Positions 34,064 through 43,048 are shown, numbered from the stretch's first letter. The stretch: DNA of 64,000 bases from Stenotrophomonas maltophilia (GCF_004684085.1 NZ_SRHZ01000029.1:62001-126000); one strand, 5' to 3'. Notes: a model not told the origin generated them from the letters alone. A program made the numbers and translations.

Positions 34064-34594
34064 TCATCGTCTATCAACTTCGAACTTTAGGCTGGCGTCA
34101 CCGCGTCGAATAGTGAGGTTGACGGGTGTGCCATGCTCTCCTGAAAGTCGAACGATGTTTTCCCGTAGATCGCTGCCAGTGAATTGCCCATCAATCTGAA
34201 CCACGCGATCGCCAGGAGTGATTCCGGCATCTGCCGCAGCGGAGCCGTCTGCGACCGAGTGAACCACCTTCGGGTCATCGGCACGCAGGGAGATACCAGT
34301 CCACCCCATGTCGGCTAGTAGCACGTCGAGATCCCGCATCTCTTCTGGCGTGTAAGTGCGTACAACCGCCTCGTCACGTTGAGTGGCTGCCGGGCGGCGG
34401 CGGCCAGCTATCCACATGATCATGCCGATGAGCATCAGCCCAAGGCTGATTGTCACCAGCATCGTCTGCTGGTGCATGAGCCCAATGTTGTTAACCCTCG
34501 TGCCGAAGTCGGTTGCTACACTGACATCCATGTTGCATGAGACAAGCAGCATCACAAAGCCGATGGCGATGAGGAAAAAACCCAACGTTCTCAT
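34064..34594 (-). CDS. PDZ-domain membrane protein beside the repressor (lysogenic conversion candidate)
   Basis: 176 residues. The N-terminal hydrophobic segment ends LLVSC, which fits a lipobox or a first membrane span. A second segment lies at about 43-65. A PDZ domain occupies about 90-172 (GISLRADD, AAADAGITPGDRVVQIDGQ). No protease domain. AAGGA before the ATG decides the start. It shares direction with CI and is followed by a terminator, so it may be expressed in the lysogen. Confidence 0.75.
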   Translation of the reverse strand: MRTLGFFLIAIGFVMLLVSCNMDVSVATDFGTRVNNIGLMHQQTMLVTISLGLMLIGMIMWIAGRRRPAATQRDEAVVRTYTPEEMRDLDVLLADMGWTGISLRADDPKVVHSVADGSAAADAGITPGDRVVQIDGQFTGSDLRENIVRLSGEHGTPVNLTIRRGDASLKFEVDRR

Positions 34595-34639
34595 GCAAGT
34601 TCCTTGTGCAGTTCGCGTGCCGCGAGGCAACGTGTAGGC

Positions 34640-35332
34640 TTAATTGAGCCTTTCGATGCGGTTGCGGAGATAGACCTTGCCGCCAATGATCGCGCTGACC
34701 GGAAGAGGAAAGGCCGGATAGAGTGCTGTGTTGGCGCTTACCACATAGATAGCATCGCCGCGATCCTGAAGCCCCTTGATCTGCTGACCGTTGCCGGTGT
34801 TAATCAAGTAGATCCCATCGCCGTCGAAGTGCGCAATTCCAGTATCGACCATGAGGCTTTCGCCTGGCTGGATGACGGGAATCATTGAGTCGCCGCGCCC
34901 CGTCACTAGCACCAGTCGACCTGGTGCGGGAACGAACCCGACGATTGACCTGATGTAGGCTGGGGTGAAATCCATAGCCCTAATCACTTCAGGGTAATCG
35001 TCATTGATAGTCTCGCTCCCCATGCCTGCCTCCGCGTCCAGTTGCTGAACGCGAACATAGCTGCCGACTGTCGCAGGGGTCGAGAACGATGGGGCGCCAA
35101 TTTGCATCTGGCCCTCTCCATCGTTCACCCAGTCGATGGAGATGCCAAACCCGGCGAGGCGCTTGCGCTCCTTCTCGGGAATCTTCTGATCGCGCTCGTA
35201 CCAATTGTAAAGCGTCTGGCCTGACGCAATGCCGATCTTTCGGCCCCACGCGGCGCGATTGGGGACGTCCATTGCCTGAAGCACGGCGTCAAACCGTTGC
35301 TGGAAAGGGGTTTTTGCGGGCTCATCAACCAT
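34640..35332 (-). CDS. CI-like repressor with S24 (LexA-type) autoprotease
   Basis: 230 residues from ATG at 35332. The N-terminal HTH region lies at about 10-65 (NRAAWGRKIGIASGQTLYNW). The S24 peptidase has Ser in GRGDSMIPVI and Lys in NGQQIKGL; EAGMG gives a plausible Ala-Gly cleavage site. RecA-stimulated self-cleavage would induce the prophage. An alternative start at 35374 (14 codons earlier) has GGAG upstream. Confidence 0.88.
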   Translation of the reverse strand: MVDEPAKTPFQQRFDAVLQAMDVPNRAAWGRKIGIASGQTLYNWYERDQKIPEKERKRLAGFGISIDWVNDGEGQMQIGAPSFSTPATVGSYVRVQQLDAEAGMGSETINDDYPEVIRAMDFTPAYIRSIVGFVPAPGRLVLVTGRGDSMIPVIQPGESLMVDTGIAHFDGDGIYLINTGNGQQIKGLQDRGDAIYVVSANTALYPAFPLPVSAIIGGKVYLRNRIERLN

Positions 35333-35409
35333 TTGTTGATGTTCTCGAAAGGGCTTTGCCCGGTCAATCAACATCGAGTTGACTCCGTAATCAACATTTG
35401 GTTTAGAAT
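35325..35409. promoter_or_regulatory. CI/Cro operator region and rightward promoter
   Basis: Two perfect TCAAC-N5-GTTGA sites (35325-35339, 35368-35382) and one imperfect (35391-35405). The rightward promoter is -35 TTGACT (35379-35384) and -10 TAGAAT (35404-35409), overlapped by the second and third sites. The first site covers the CI start codon at 35332. Confidence 0.75.
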
Positions 35410-35415
35410 GGGGGC

Positions 35416-35655
35416 ATGAACCCCGTCGAATCCGCGATCTCCAGGTTGACTCCGCCCTCGCAGGCGGAACTGGCACGTGTATGTGGTCAAAAACCGCAGG
35501 CGGTGACCCGCTGGCTGGCGAAAGGTGTGGTCCCCGCAGTCCATGTCCTCACCATTGAAGCTGCAACCGGGGTCTCCAGGCACTTGCTGCGCCCGGACGT
35601 CTTCGGGCCAATGCCGGAAGTTGGCGCGGAGGTGCGCGGCAATGCCGTCGCGTGA
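35416..35655 (+). CDS. Cro/YdaS-family DNA-binding protein
   Basis: 79 residues. SQAELARVCGQKPQAVTRWL is the HTH; the tail TGVSRHLLRPDVFG is typical of YdaS/Cro phage repressors. The -10 box ends only 6 bp before the ATG, so the mRNA is probably leaderless. Confidence 0.85.
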   Translation: MNPVESAISRLTPPSQAELARVCGQKPQAVTRWLAKGVVPAVHVLTIEAATGVSRHLLRPDVFGPMPEVGAEVRGNAVA

Positions 35656-35980
35656 TCCGTCGCTAACCCTCGCGATTGCACGGCACGGCTGGACAGATGG
35701 ACACCGCCGCTATCGCCTGGCCCGTCGCCGGCTCCAATTCCGCAAGTGCGGGGTGAACGTGCTGATGCTCGCCGCAATGGCTATTGCGGCGTACGCGTTG
35801 CTCTGGTGCCCAGAAGACGCCCACAACGCTGCCGATCCCGCTCTGAACGTCGAAGACACGCAATGCGGTGAATCGCATGCGCACGGGGAAGCTGATGATT
35901 TCCGTCATGGGACACATGCTGCGACAGGTGTGGAACCGGCTGAAACGATGAAATGCGCTCCGTTTCAGGGTGGCGTATGA
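35642..35980 (+). CDS. single-TM phage protein after cro
   Basis: 112 residues. A basic N terminus is followed by a membrane segment (about 42-58, MLAAMAIAAYALLWC) and a His/Asp/Glu-rich C terminus. It overlaps cro by 14 bp and the CII-like gene by ATGA. No family recognised. Confidence 0.5.
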   Translation: MPSRDPSLTLAIARHGWTDGHRRYRLARRRLQFRKCGVNVLMLAAMAIAAYALLWCPEDAHNAADPALNVEDTQCGESHAHGEADDFRHGTHAATGVEPAETMKCAPFQGGV

Positions 35981-36507
35981 CTTGCCGTCGCTCAGACATC
36001 TACTGGCGTGACGCGCTGTACAACGCAGTTTGTCAGGTGCCTGGCAGCGTCCAGGCTGCTGCGGCGTACCTGAGCGCTCGTCGCGGCAGGGGCATTACGG
36101 GTGAGGCGCTGCGCAAGAAGCTGCGCGGTCTGGAAGGCGAATCTGTCTCGGTAGAAATCGCGGAGATGCTCACTGAGTTCCTCCAGGAGCACGTGGACAG
36201 TAGCCCCAGCGCGACCGATTGGATCGCATCGCTAGGCGTCCAGTTTGACCTGATGATCGACTACGTACCCCCGGCGCCGGTCGGTGGGTGGGCCAATGAA
36301 CTGGAAGCATTTCAGAAGAAGCTGCTTGAGCTGCACTCATTGTCTGGCCGACTCGCAAGTGCGGGCATCGATACTCTTGAAGACGGCCGTGTTTCGCTCG
36401 AAGAGGTCGACAGGATTCAAGACCTCACGCGGGAGCTTCGAACGCTGAGCTTCCGTATTGAACGGAATGCGCGTCGCGCCCTGCGGAAGCAGGCCGAGAG
36501 TGCTTGA
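35977..36507 (+). CDS. phage regulatory protein, CP76/CII family
   Basis: 176 residues. DIYWRDALYNAVCQVPGSV and ALRKKLRGLEGESVSVEIAE match the Phage_CP76 (CII-like) pattern. Probably activates lysogenic or early transcription. Confidence 0.82.
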   Translation: MTCRRSDIYWRDALYNAVCQVPGSVQAAAAYLSARRGRGITGEALRKKLRGLEGESVSVEIAEMLTEFLQEHVDSSPSATDWIASLGVQFDLMIDYVPPAPVGGWANELEAFQKKLLELHSLSGRLASAGIDTLEDGRVSLEEVDRIQDLTRELRTLSFRIERNARRALRKQAESA

Positions 36508-36508
36508 C

Positions 36509-36730
36509 GTGACCACCTACCGCACTCCCAGGCAACGCCCCCGGAGACGCGGACCAGCCAGTAGTGCGGCACGACGTGCGATGGAGATCGCGGCCCTAGC
36601 GCTCACCGATGCAGTGGCGGCCCTTGTGGGCGATGACGCCATCGCGGAGCGCGAGAGGCTGCGCCAGTTGACCGACCGACAGGACAGCGCCCAGCGCCAG
36701 CTGGACGAAGGGGGAAAGCCGTGGGTGTGA
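36509..36730 (+). CDS. small phage protein, basic/helical
   Basis: 73 residues from GTG at 36509 (GTG at 36500 also possible). The Arg-rich start RTPRQRPRRRGP is followed by a helix. No family recognised. Confidence 0.45.
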   Translation: MTTYRTPRQRPRRRGPASSAARRAMEIAALALTDAVAALVGDDAIAERERLRQLTDRQDSAQRQLDEGGKPWV

Positions 36731-36936
36731 ACCGTTGTCTGACCCAAGCTCTTCTAATCGCTAAGAAGCCGCGCGGCCAGTGGAAGGGCGGAATCGCGCA
36801 GCTTCCTGAAGCCTGCCAAGCACCAGGCATCTGCTCTGGCGGTATTGGATGCCGGGAGCGCCTGGCTGACTACCTGCGAGTCCAGTGGCGCATGATCGAG
36901 CGGCGCGAAGCGCTGAAGACGGGGCGTGGTCGATGA
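36721..36936 (+). CDS. small phage protein before the primase
   Basis: 71 residues from GTG. Contains two Cys near the middle (GICSGGIGC). Overlaps both neighbours. Confidence 0.5.
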   Translation: MGVNRCLTQALLIAKKPRGQWKGGIAQLPEACQAPGICSGGIGCRERLADYLRVQWRMIERREALKTGRGR

Positions 36937-37985
36937 CTGTCGACACGGAAAAACTGCGCGAAGACGCTGACATCGTCGGTGTCATCGGCCATTACGTGCG
37001 TCTGCGGAATGCAGGTAAGGGCGAACACAGTGGCCTGTGCCCCTTCCACGACGAATCGTCACCAAGCTTCACCGTCAACAGTGCTAAGCGGTTCTATCAC
37101 TGCTTCGGATGCGGTGCCCATGGTGACGTGATTGGATTCCTGGTTGCGCACCTCGGTATACCCTTCCTGGACGCGTGCGCACAGCTGGGCGGCGGACAGC
37201 TCGGCACTCCGGTGGCGCGCGAGAAACGTCCCAGCGAGGACCTCCTCAGAGTTAAATGGGTGCCGATCCTGCCGGTGCCTGCCGACGCTCCTGCGTTGCT
37301 GACCGATAGCGGTTGGACGGTGCCCATCTGGAATCCGAAGCGCGACAAGCTGCGTCGAATGAAACCTGCCCGGGTGTTCGCGTACCGGGATCGCGCGGGC
37401 TGTGTCCTCGGTTACGTCCTTCGCTGCGAATTCGTCGATCGAGACAGTAAGAAGCGAAAGAAGTGGACGCCGCAGGTGACGTGGTGCGTGGGTCCCGATG
37501 GTCAGAAACAGTGGTGCCTGGAGAGCTTCCCCGATGTCAGGCCTCTCTATGGCCTCGATGCGTTGGCCGCAAAGCCGAAAGCGCCTGTGCTGATCGCCGA
37601 GGGCGAGAAGTGCAGAGATGCTGCTGCTCGCGCGTGGCCGGCATATGCGGCGATCAGTTGGGCTGGCGGCGGCAAGGCGATTAACAAGGCCGACTGGTCC
37701 CCACTGGCTGGCCGGGACTGCGTGCTGTGGCCTGACGCAGACGGCCCGGGCGAGCAAGCAATGCTCGGTTGGAGAAACGATGCCGGACAGTTTCGACCGG
37801 GGGTTGCGCAGATGCTGAAGCGCGCTGGTGCCAGATCAATCCGCATGGTGGACGTCCATGGGCAGCCAAACGGATGGGACATCGCAGATGCGCTGGAGAG
37901 GGACGGCTGGACCCCTCGCCAACTCGCGGCCTGGGCTGCTAATCGCGTGATCGAGCTGAGCGTGGTGGCAAGCAATGGTGCGTGA
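36933..37985 (+). CDS. CHC2 zinc-finger primase with Toprim-like domain
   Basis: 350 residues. CHC2 zinc finger LCPFHDE...FYHCFGCG at about 28-65 and a Toprim-like region, VLIAEGEKCRDAA and VLWPDADGPGE. It lays down RNA primers for phage DNA replication. The ATG overlaps the upstream stop (ATGA). Confidence 0.85.
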   Translation: MTVDTEKLREDADIVGVIGHYVRLRNAGKGEHSGLCPFHDESSPSFTVNSAKRFYHCFGCGAHGDVIGFLVAHLGIPFLDACAQLGGGQLGTPVAREKRPSEDLLRVKWVPILPVPADAPALLTDSGWTVPIWNPKRDKLRRMKPARVFAYRDRAGCVLGYVLRCEFVDRDSKKRKKWTPQVTWCVGPDGQKQWCLESFPDVRPLYGLDALAAKPKAPVLIAEGEKCRDAAARAWPAYAAISWAGGGKAINKADWSPLAGRDCVLWPDADGPGEQAMLGWRNDAGQFRPGVAQMLKRAGARSIRMVDVHGQPNGWDIADALERDGWTPRQLAAWAANRVIELSVVASNGA

Positions 37986-38160
37986 TCGACGCCTCGAGGA
38001 GCGGCTGCTCCATTCGAACGAAAGGCTCGCGCGGTCGTACAGGCTGGCGGCACGCACGGCTCTAGATAACCCATACGAACCCTCCAAGCGTTTACGCCTG
38101 GAGCGCGCACGAGACTACCTGCGCCTAGCGCGGGGGTATGAAAAGGCAATGCGGGGATGA
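37975..38160 (+). CDS. small Arg-rich phage protein
   Basis: 61 residues, helical and basic (ERLARSYRLAARTAL). Overlaps primase and VapE genes. Confidence 0.5.
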   Translation: MVRDRRLEERLLHSNERLARSYRLAARTALDNPYEPSKRLRLERARDYLRLARGYEKAMRG

Positions 38161-39560
38161 GTGTGCCGAACCGTAGAAGAATGACCGTGATCGACGGTGG
38201 CGGCACTGCGCCACCGCCAGGCGGTGGTGGGGTCAACACCGATGAGTGGAAGGATCTGCTGACACGAAATCGCGACAACAACGTCGAAGGGACGCTACAC
38301 AACTTGATCCTGATCATGGAGAACGATGATCGGTTGAAGGGTCTGTGGTGGCTCAACGATTCGAGCAATCAGGTGAAGTTGCAGCGCGACCCACCGTGGA
38401 ACGGTGGCAGCCAGGATGAGTTCATCGACTCCGATGCCTACGAACTAGCCGCGTGGCTGCAGCATCCGGAAAGGTACTGGATGAAGTGCAGCGACGACCT
38501 GGTGCTGAAGGCGGTAATCGCCGTAGCCCGACGCCACAGGCGGCACCCAATCCGAGAGTACCTGGGCAGCGTGAAATGGGACGGTGTCCCGCGCGTCGAA
38601 AGGATGCTCATTGAGCTGTTTGGCGCGGCAGACAACGCATACAGCCTGAGAGCGGCTCAGTGCTTCATGGTCAGCGCCGTAGCGCGTGTTCTGTGGGTTG
38701 ACCCGAAGCAGCCAAGTGTCGGCGCACAGGTCGATTTCATGCTGGTGCTTGAGGGTGAACAAGGAAAACGAAAGTCAAGTGCCTTGCGCGCGATCTTCGG
38801 TAGCGAGTGGTTTGTGGAGACGAGCGAGTCACCGAGTGGCAAGGACTTCTATCAGGTGATCCAGGGAGCTTGGGGCGTCGAGATCGGCGAGATGGATTCG
38901 TTCTCCAAGGCGGACGTGACCAGCGTCAAGACCGCGATCACGCGGCGGGTGGATAAGTTCCGTGCCCCGTACGAGCGTGTACCTCGCTCGTACCGGCGCG
39001 AGTGCGTTTTCGCAGGTACCACCAACGAGCATCAGTATCTACGCGACCCAACGGGCGGGCGCCGATTCCTGCCCGTGCGCACAGACGGTGAAGTGCGGAT
39101 TGACGCCATCGTGGAGCAGCGAGATCAGCTGTGGGCTGAAGCCGTCGCGATGTTTCATGAGGGGTTTGAATGGTGGGAGCTGCCGGCAGACGCGAAGGAG
39201 GAGCAGGCCAGCAGGTACGTGGGTGACAGCTGGGAGGGCAGGGTCGAGCAGTGGCTCGACATGCGCATGGAGGAGTCACGCTATCCGCCTCGCTTAAAGT
39301 TCGACACCAAGGTGGAATGGGCAACCACTGACAACCTGCTGAGCTATGCCATCGGACTGGACGCTGGAAAGCATGGCCGTCCAGAGCAGATGCGAGTGGC
39401 CGCAATCATGAAGACGTTGGGCTGGGAGAACCAGCGCAGGCGTTGGCCCGATGGCGGTCGAGAGCCGAGGTGGTTCAGGCCCGGCCTTACCGTTGACGAT
39501 TGGCTTGCAGGCCAACAGCGAGAGAGCCGGATGGAGGAGTCCGATGGACCTGACTTCTGA
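38157..39560 (+). CDS. VapE/VirE-family replicative ATPase
   Basis: 467 residues. P-loop-like LEGEQGKRKSSALRAIFG at about 197-213 and Walker B-like IGEMDSFSKAD; CVFAGTTNEHQYLRDPTGGRRF is characteristic of the VapE family. It likely serves as the phage replicative helicase together with the primase. Confidence 0.85.
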   Translation: MSVPNRRRMTVIDGGGTAPPPGGGGVNTDEWKDLLTRNRDNNVEGTLHNLILIMENDDRLKGLWWLNDSSNQVKLQRDPPWNGGSQDEFIDSDAYELAAWLQHPERYWMKCSDDLVLKAVIAVARRHRRHPIREYLGSVKWDGVPRVERMLIELFGAADNAYSLRAAQCFMVSAVARVLWVDPKQPSVGAQVDFMLVLEGEQGKRKSSALRAIFGSEWFVETSESPSGKDFYQVIQGAWGVEIGEMDSFSKADVTSVKTAITRRVDKFRAPYERVPRSYRRECVFAGTTNEHQYLRDPTGGRRFLPVRTDGEVRIDAIVEQRDQLWAEAVAMFHEGFEWWELPADAKEEQASRYVGDSWEGRVEQWLDMRMEESRYPPRLKFDTKVEWATTDNLLSYAIGLDAGKHGRPEQMRVAAIMKTLGWENQRRRWPDGGREPRWFRPGLTVDDWLAGQQRESRMEESDGPDF

Positions 39561-39951
39561 CCAGAGCTCAACGCCAGCGTCCACACCCGTCCACACCACT
39601 GACCAGACCTTGGGCCTACTGGCGCAATGCCGTCCAGACCGTCCACACCTCTACTCGCGCGCGTATATGCATCCGGCACCATCAACCAATAAGACGACTA
39701 TGAAAACCTTGTGTGGACGGTATGGACAGACTGGACACACTAGGAACCGCAATGGTTTCAGCTGTCCAGACCTCAATGGCGAGGTCGGGACGGTCGGGAC
39801 GGTCTACATGTTCCACGCGAATCGTCGGCGAGGGTGGGGGGCGGCGCGGGTCCTCCCCCACTTTGTGGATCTGCGGGTAGCGAGGCCGCAATTTGTGCGC
39901 ATTTTTTGTGTTCCGAATTTGGTTCCGGTCGGAACTAGGGGGCGTGCATGA
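39544..39951 (+). CDS. doubtful ORF over a repeat-rich segment
   Basis: 135 residues from ATG with AGGAG upstream. Low complexity with tripeptide-like repeats (VGTVGT). It overlaps VapE and terminase genes. The DNA carries at least seven copies or near-copies of GTCCASAC or its complement at roughly 9-10 bp phase. It may be a real gene or a cis-acting site. Confidence 0.35.
   Translation: MDLTSDQSSTPASTPVHTTDQTLGLLAQCRPDRPHLYSRAYMHPAPSTNKTTMKTLCGRYGQTGHTRNRNGFSCPDLNGEVGTVGTVYMFHANRRRGWGAARVLPHFVDLRVARPQFVRIFCVPNLVPVGTRGRA
39579..39800. repeat. Cluster of GTCCACAC/GTGTGGAC motifs (cos or ori candidate)
   Basis: GTCCACAC at 39579, 39589 and 39641; GTCCAGAC at 39632 and 39763; GTGTGGAC at 39711; GGAC-containing repeats at 9-bp steps at 39715-39736; and GGTCGGGAC twice at 39783-39800. 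This sits just upstream of the terminase small subunit gene. Confidence 0.6.
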
Positions 39952-40523
39952 GTTCCGCCGGTTCCGATCAGGTCATGAGTACCGCTGAGTACGCAGCACA
40001 TCGCGGTTGCAGTGACAGCTACATTCGGCGAATGCGGCGCGATGGAAAGCTGATCCTGCATGCCGATGGAAAGCGCATCCTGGTGGCGCAGAGCAATGCG
40101 CTGCTTGACGACATCACGGACCCGATTCGCGGTGGAGACCGTACGCCTATCGCGCCGCCGGATGAGTCAATGCGGCAGACTGACGATACTGCGCTGCCGG
40201 CTGCCGCTGGATCGAAGATCAGTACTCAGGAAGCCGTCCGCCGCGAACGGCTGGCGCGAGCGCGTACGGCCGAACTGGAGCTGGGGGAACGCTCTGGCGA
40301 GCTGACGCGGACTGTAGACGTAGAACGCGCCGTGATCACGCTGGCGCGTCAGGCTCTGAACAGCATGCTCAACATGCCAAGCCGCCTGCGAGCCAAGCTC
40401 GCGGCGGAGGGAGATCCGCGCAAGGTGGAAGAGATCCTTATGGAAGAGGTTCGCCAGATCGCGGAATCGATGCGGAAGTCGGTAGAGAAGCTGGCCCCGA
40501 GCCGGGAGGGCGTGGATGTTTGA
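39948..40523 (+). CDS. terminase small subunit (Nu1-like)
   Basis: 191 residues. HTH-like start (STAEYAAHRGCSDSYIRRMR), a linker, and a helical tail (QEAVRRERLARARTAELELGER), as in DUF1441/Nu1-type terminase small subunits. It recognises the packaging site. AGGGGG precedes the ATG. Confidence 0.82.
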   Translation: MSSAGSDQVMSTAEYAAHRGCSDSYIRRMRRDGKLILHADGKRILVAQSNALLDDITDPIRGGDRTPIAPPDESMRQTDDTALPAAAGSKISTQEAVRRERLARARTAELELGERSGELTRTVDVERAVITLARQALNSMLNMPSRLRAKLAAEGDPRKVEEILMEEVRQIAESMRKSVEKLAPSREGVDV

Positions 40524-42624
40524 TCTGATCGCCCACGATGTGCAGCTTGCTGACGGTGCAGCTGTCGTCCAGTCGGCCTGGGCTGACGCCTGGACGTTGC
40601 CTCCCAGGCAGACGGTAAGCGAATGGGCAGATGACAAGCGGGTGATCGCCAAGGGGTCGGGTGCAGAGCCCGGGAAGTGGCGCACGTCCCGCAATCCGAT
40701 TCTGCGCGAGATCCAGGATTGCCTGAGCGATCACTCTCCGATTCGAAAGGTCGACTTCATGAAGTCGGCGCAGATCGGTGCGACTGAAGTTGGCATTAAC
40801 TGGACCAGCTACGTTATCGACCGTGGCGCTGACTCGATGATCGTGGCCCAGCCCGTCAAGGACCTGGCCCGGTCCTGGTCGGCATCTAAGTTCGACCCGG
40901 CAGTCCTGGAAATGGAGTGCATCCAGGAAAAGCTGCACACGGACAACACCCTGGAGAAGCGCTATCCGGGCGGTACGCTGTGGGTAATCTGGTCCAACTC
41001 GGCTAAGCAGCTGCGGCAGCGTACTGCGCGTTACATCTTCATGGATGAGGTGGATGAATATCCGCGTGACATCGGAAATCAGGGGCCTGCAGATCAGCAG
41101 CTGGAGGCTCGCGCGATGTCGTATGGCGATCGGGCGAAGATCTACCGTGCATGTACACCTACCATCGCTGGTGGCAGTGCTATCGAAGCCGGCTACAGCG
41201 AAGGCGACCAGCGCGTCTACGTGGTCCATTGTCCGCACTGCGGGGCTGAGCAGGTGCTTGAGATTGAACGCCTGCAGCCCGATGGCACCTTTGCGTGCGC
41301 GGTCAGTGGCTGCGTAATCGAGGAGCACCACAAGGATTCTATGTTCGCCGAGCGCGGGTTCGGTGGTACGGCCTACTGGAAGCCCACGAACCCGAGCGCT
41401 GATCCGTCGCACCGGAGCTACCACGCTTGGTCCGCATATGCCCCGCTGGGGCTGGGCCCGTCGTGGAAGGATCTCGCGGATGCCAAGGCTGAGGCCGACC
41501 GCGATCCGGAGAAGCGTCAGGGCTTCTACAACCTCAAGCTGGGCCTTCCTTACGAGGGGGAACGGCAGGAGCAGGATGCAGACGAGGTAACAAAGCTCGC
41601 AGAGCCGGGTGTGCAGCGTGGCATTGTGCCTTTGGGGGGATTGATTCTGACAGCGGGTGTGGACTTCCAGCATGACCGCGCCGAAATTCAAGTAATCGCC
41701 ACCGGACGCGGACAGCGTCGGCGCGTGGTTGACTATGCCGTGATCGACATCGACCCCAATCGACTCGATACGTTTGGGCCGCTGGATCAATACCTGCAGG
41801 GGACGTGGGCAACAGAGCGTGGAGTGGAGATGCCAGTCACAGCTGTGGCGGTGGATGGCGGCAACTGGACTGAGACGGTAGCGCAGTTCGTCAAAGGGAT
41901 GGTTGGGCAGTCCGGTCAGTCCCGCGTGGTGAAGACGCCAAGGGGCTATCTGACGCAGACGATCTACCTGATCCGCGGCCGAGCAGAGAGGAAATCGGAG
42001 CGTGCGGTCTACCGGCCGGCAAAGACTGAGGTCAATGGCCAGGATAAGACCGTCGCACGAAGTGTTGGTGTCTGGGGTGTCGGTACGTCGGTGCTGAAGA
42101 CCATGATCTACGGCTGGCTGTCGGCTGCGCTGATGGCAAAAGCGAAGGCTGAGGAGGACGGAGATGCTGAGGATCTAAGCGCGCGGATGCTCCGATTTCC
42201 TGGCGGCAGGGGGGAGGAGAGATTTGACCCGATCCATCCTGATCCTGGTGCATTCGAACCCGACTATTACAAGGGCCTCACTGTCGAGTACTACGACAAG
42301 GAGACCGGTGCATGGGTGAAGCCAAAGGGTGCCAGGAACGAGCAGCTGGATACCATGGTCTATGCGGTGTGGGCGTCGCTGGCGCCAGCGGTTAAGGCGG
42401 ATGTAATCCGCGATTCGCAGTGGCGGGTGCTGGAGGACCAGTTTCAGCCGGAGTCGCCAGGCCTGTTCGACCCGCCAAGTGTTTCGCGTGAAACGGATGA
42501 TCAGGTAGTGGCAGTGGCGCATACCGATCCAACCGCCCCGGAGCAAGTGGCGCCGCCGCGAGCGCCCGCTGCAAGCCGTTCGCCGAGAACTACCGGCTTT
42601 GGCCGTGACGGCTGGGGGCTGTGA
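40516..42624 (+). CDS. terminase large subunit, GpA family
   Basis: 702 residues. Walker A-like KSAQIGATE, Walker B YIFMDEVDEYP, a zinc pair CPHCG, and a C-terminal nuclease domain with GVDFQHDR. The lambda GpA family cuts cos ends and powers packaging. Confidence 0.93.
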   Translation: MFDLIAHDVQLADGAAVVQSAWADAWTLPPRQTVSEWADDKRVIAKGSGAEPGKWRTSRNPILREIQDCLSDHSPIRKVDFMKSAQIGATEVGINWTSYVIDRGADSMIVAQPVKDLARSWSASKFDPAVLEMECIQEKLHTDNTLEKRYPGGTLWVIWSNSAKQLRQRTARYIFMDEVDEYPRDIGNQGPADQQLEARAMSYGDRAKIYRACTPTIAGGSAIEAGYSEGDQRVYVVHCPHCGAEQVLEIERLQPDGTFACAVSGCVIEEHHKDSMFAERGFGGTAYWKPTNPSADPSHRSYHAWSAYAPLGLGPSWKDLADAKAEADRDPEKRQGFYNLKLGLPYEGERQEQDADEVTKLAEPGVQRGIVPLGGLILTAGVDFQHDRAEIQVIATGRGQRRRVVDYAVIDIDPNRLDTFGPLDQYLQGTWATERGVEMPVTAVAVDGGNWTETVAQFVKGMVGQSGQSRVVKTPRGYLTQTIYLIRGRAERKSERAVYRPAKTEVNGQDKTVARSVGVWGVGTSVLKTMIYGWLSAALMAKAKAEEDGDAEDLSARMLRFPGGRGEERFDPIHPDPGAFEPDYYKGLTVEYYDKETGAWVKPKGARNEQLDTMVYAVWASLAPAVKADVIRDSQWRVLEDQFQPESPGLFDPPSVSRETDDQVVAVAHTDPTAPEQVAPPRAPAASRSPRTTGFGRDGWGL

Positions 42625-42956
42625 TGACTGAGCGAAAGCAAACTGAGGAACTGCTGCGCGAACGAATCCTTTCGGCTCTCCAGCAGGACATTGGAATCAG
42701 CGAAGCGATGGCGAAACCGTTCGTGGAGTCTGTGATGGGGTGCTTCGCAGGTGAGCGGCCCTATTTCCCGGCCAAGTCACGGGCCTATCCGGTTTCGCAG
42801 ATCCGTGCGGCGCTGGAGTCTGGGATTCCCGTGAAACAGGTCATGCGGTCTTTCGACGTTTCCCGTTCGAAGCTCCATGACTTGTTCCCTGGTGGTCTTC
42901 CTCGCCGCTCCAACCGAGCAACGTCCACGGGTTTGACAAAGATGGAGACAATCTAA
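42624..42956 (+). CDS. Mor-like transcription regulator
   Basis: 110 residues. The C-terminal HTH (ALESGIPVKQVMRSFDVSRS) and overall layout resemble Mu Mor/C activators. Placed inside the packaging operon, it may boost late transcription; no target known. Overlaps the terminase stop by one base. Confidence 0.6.
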   Translation: MTERKQTEELLRERILSALQQDIGISEAMAKPFVESVMGCFAGERPYFPAKSRAYPVSQIRAALESGIPVKQVMRSFDVSRSKLHDLFPGGLPRRSNRATSTGLTKMETI

Positions 42957-43048
42957 TTTTCATGGCCTTTTAAATCAGTAGCTTGCGGCGGTGCGTGTCC
43001 ACGGATTTGCTTAGTTCGTGGACAGCGGGGTCCATACCCTACGCAATC

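Noticed and set aside
33849..34067. 72-codon minus-strand ORF over the leftward promoter
   Set aside because: Runs through the terminator and operator; composition not coding-like.
39579..39718. DnaA boxes
   Set aside because: GTCCACAC lacks the TTATCCACA core.
39579..39800. CRISPR array
   Set aside because: Units are 8-10 bp, irregular and without spacers of uniform length.
40438..41790. 450-codon minus-strand frame opposite the terminase
   Set aside because: Shadow of the terminase gene.
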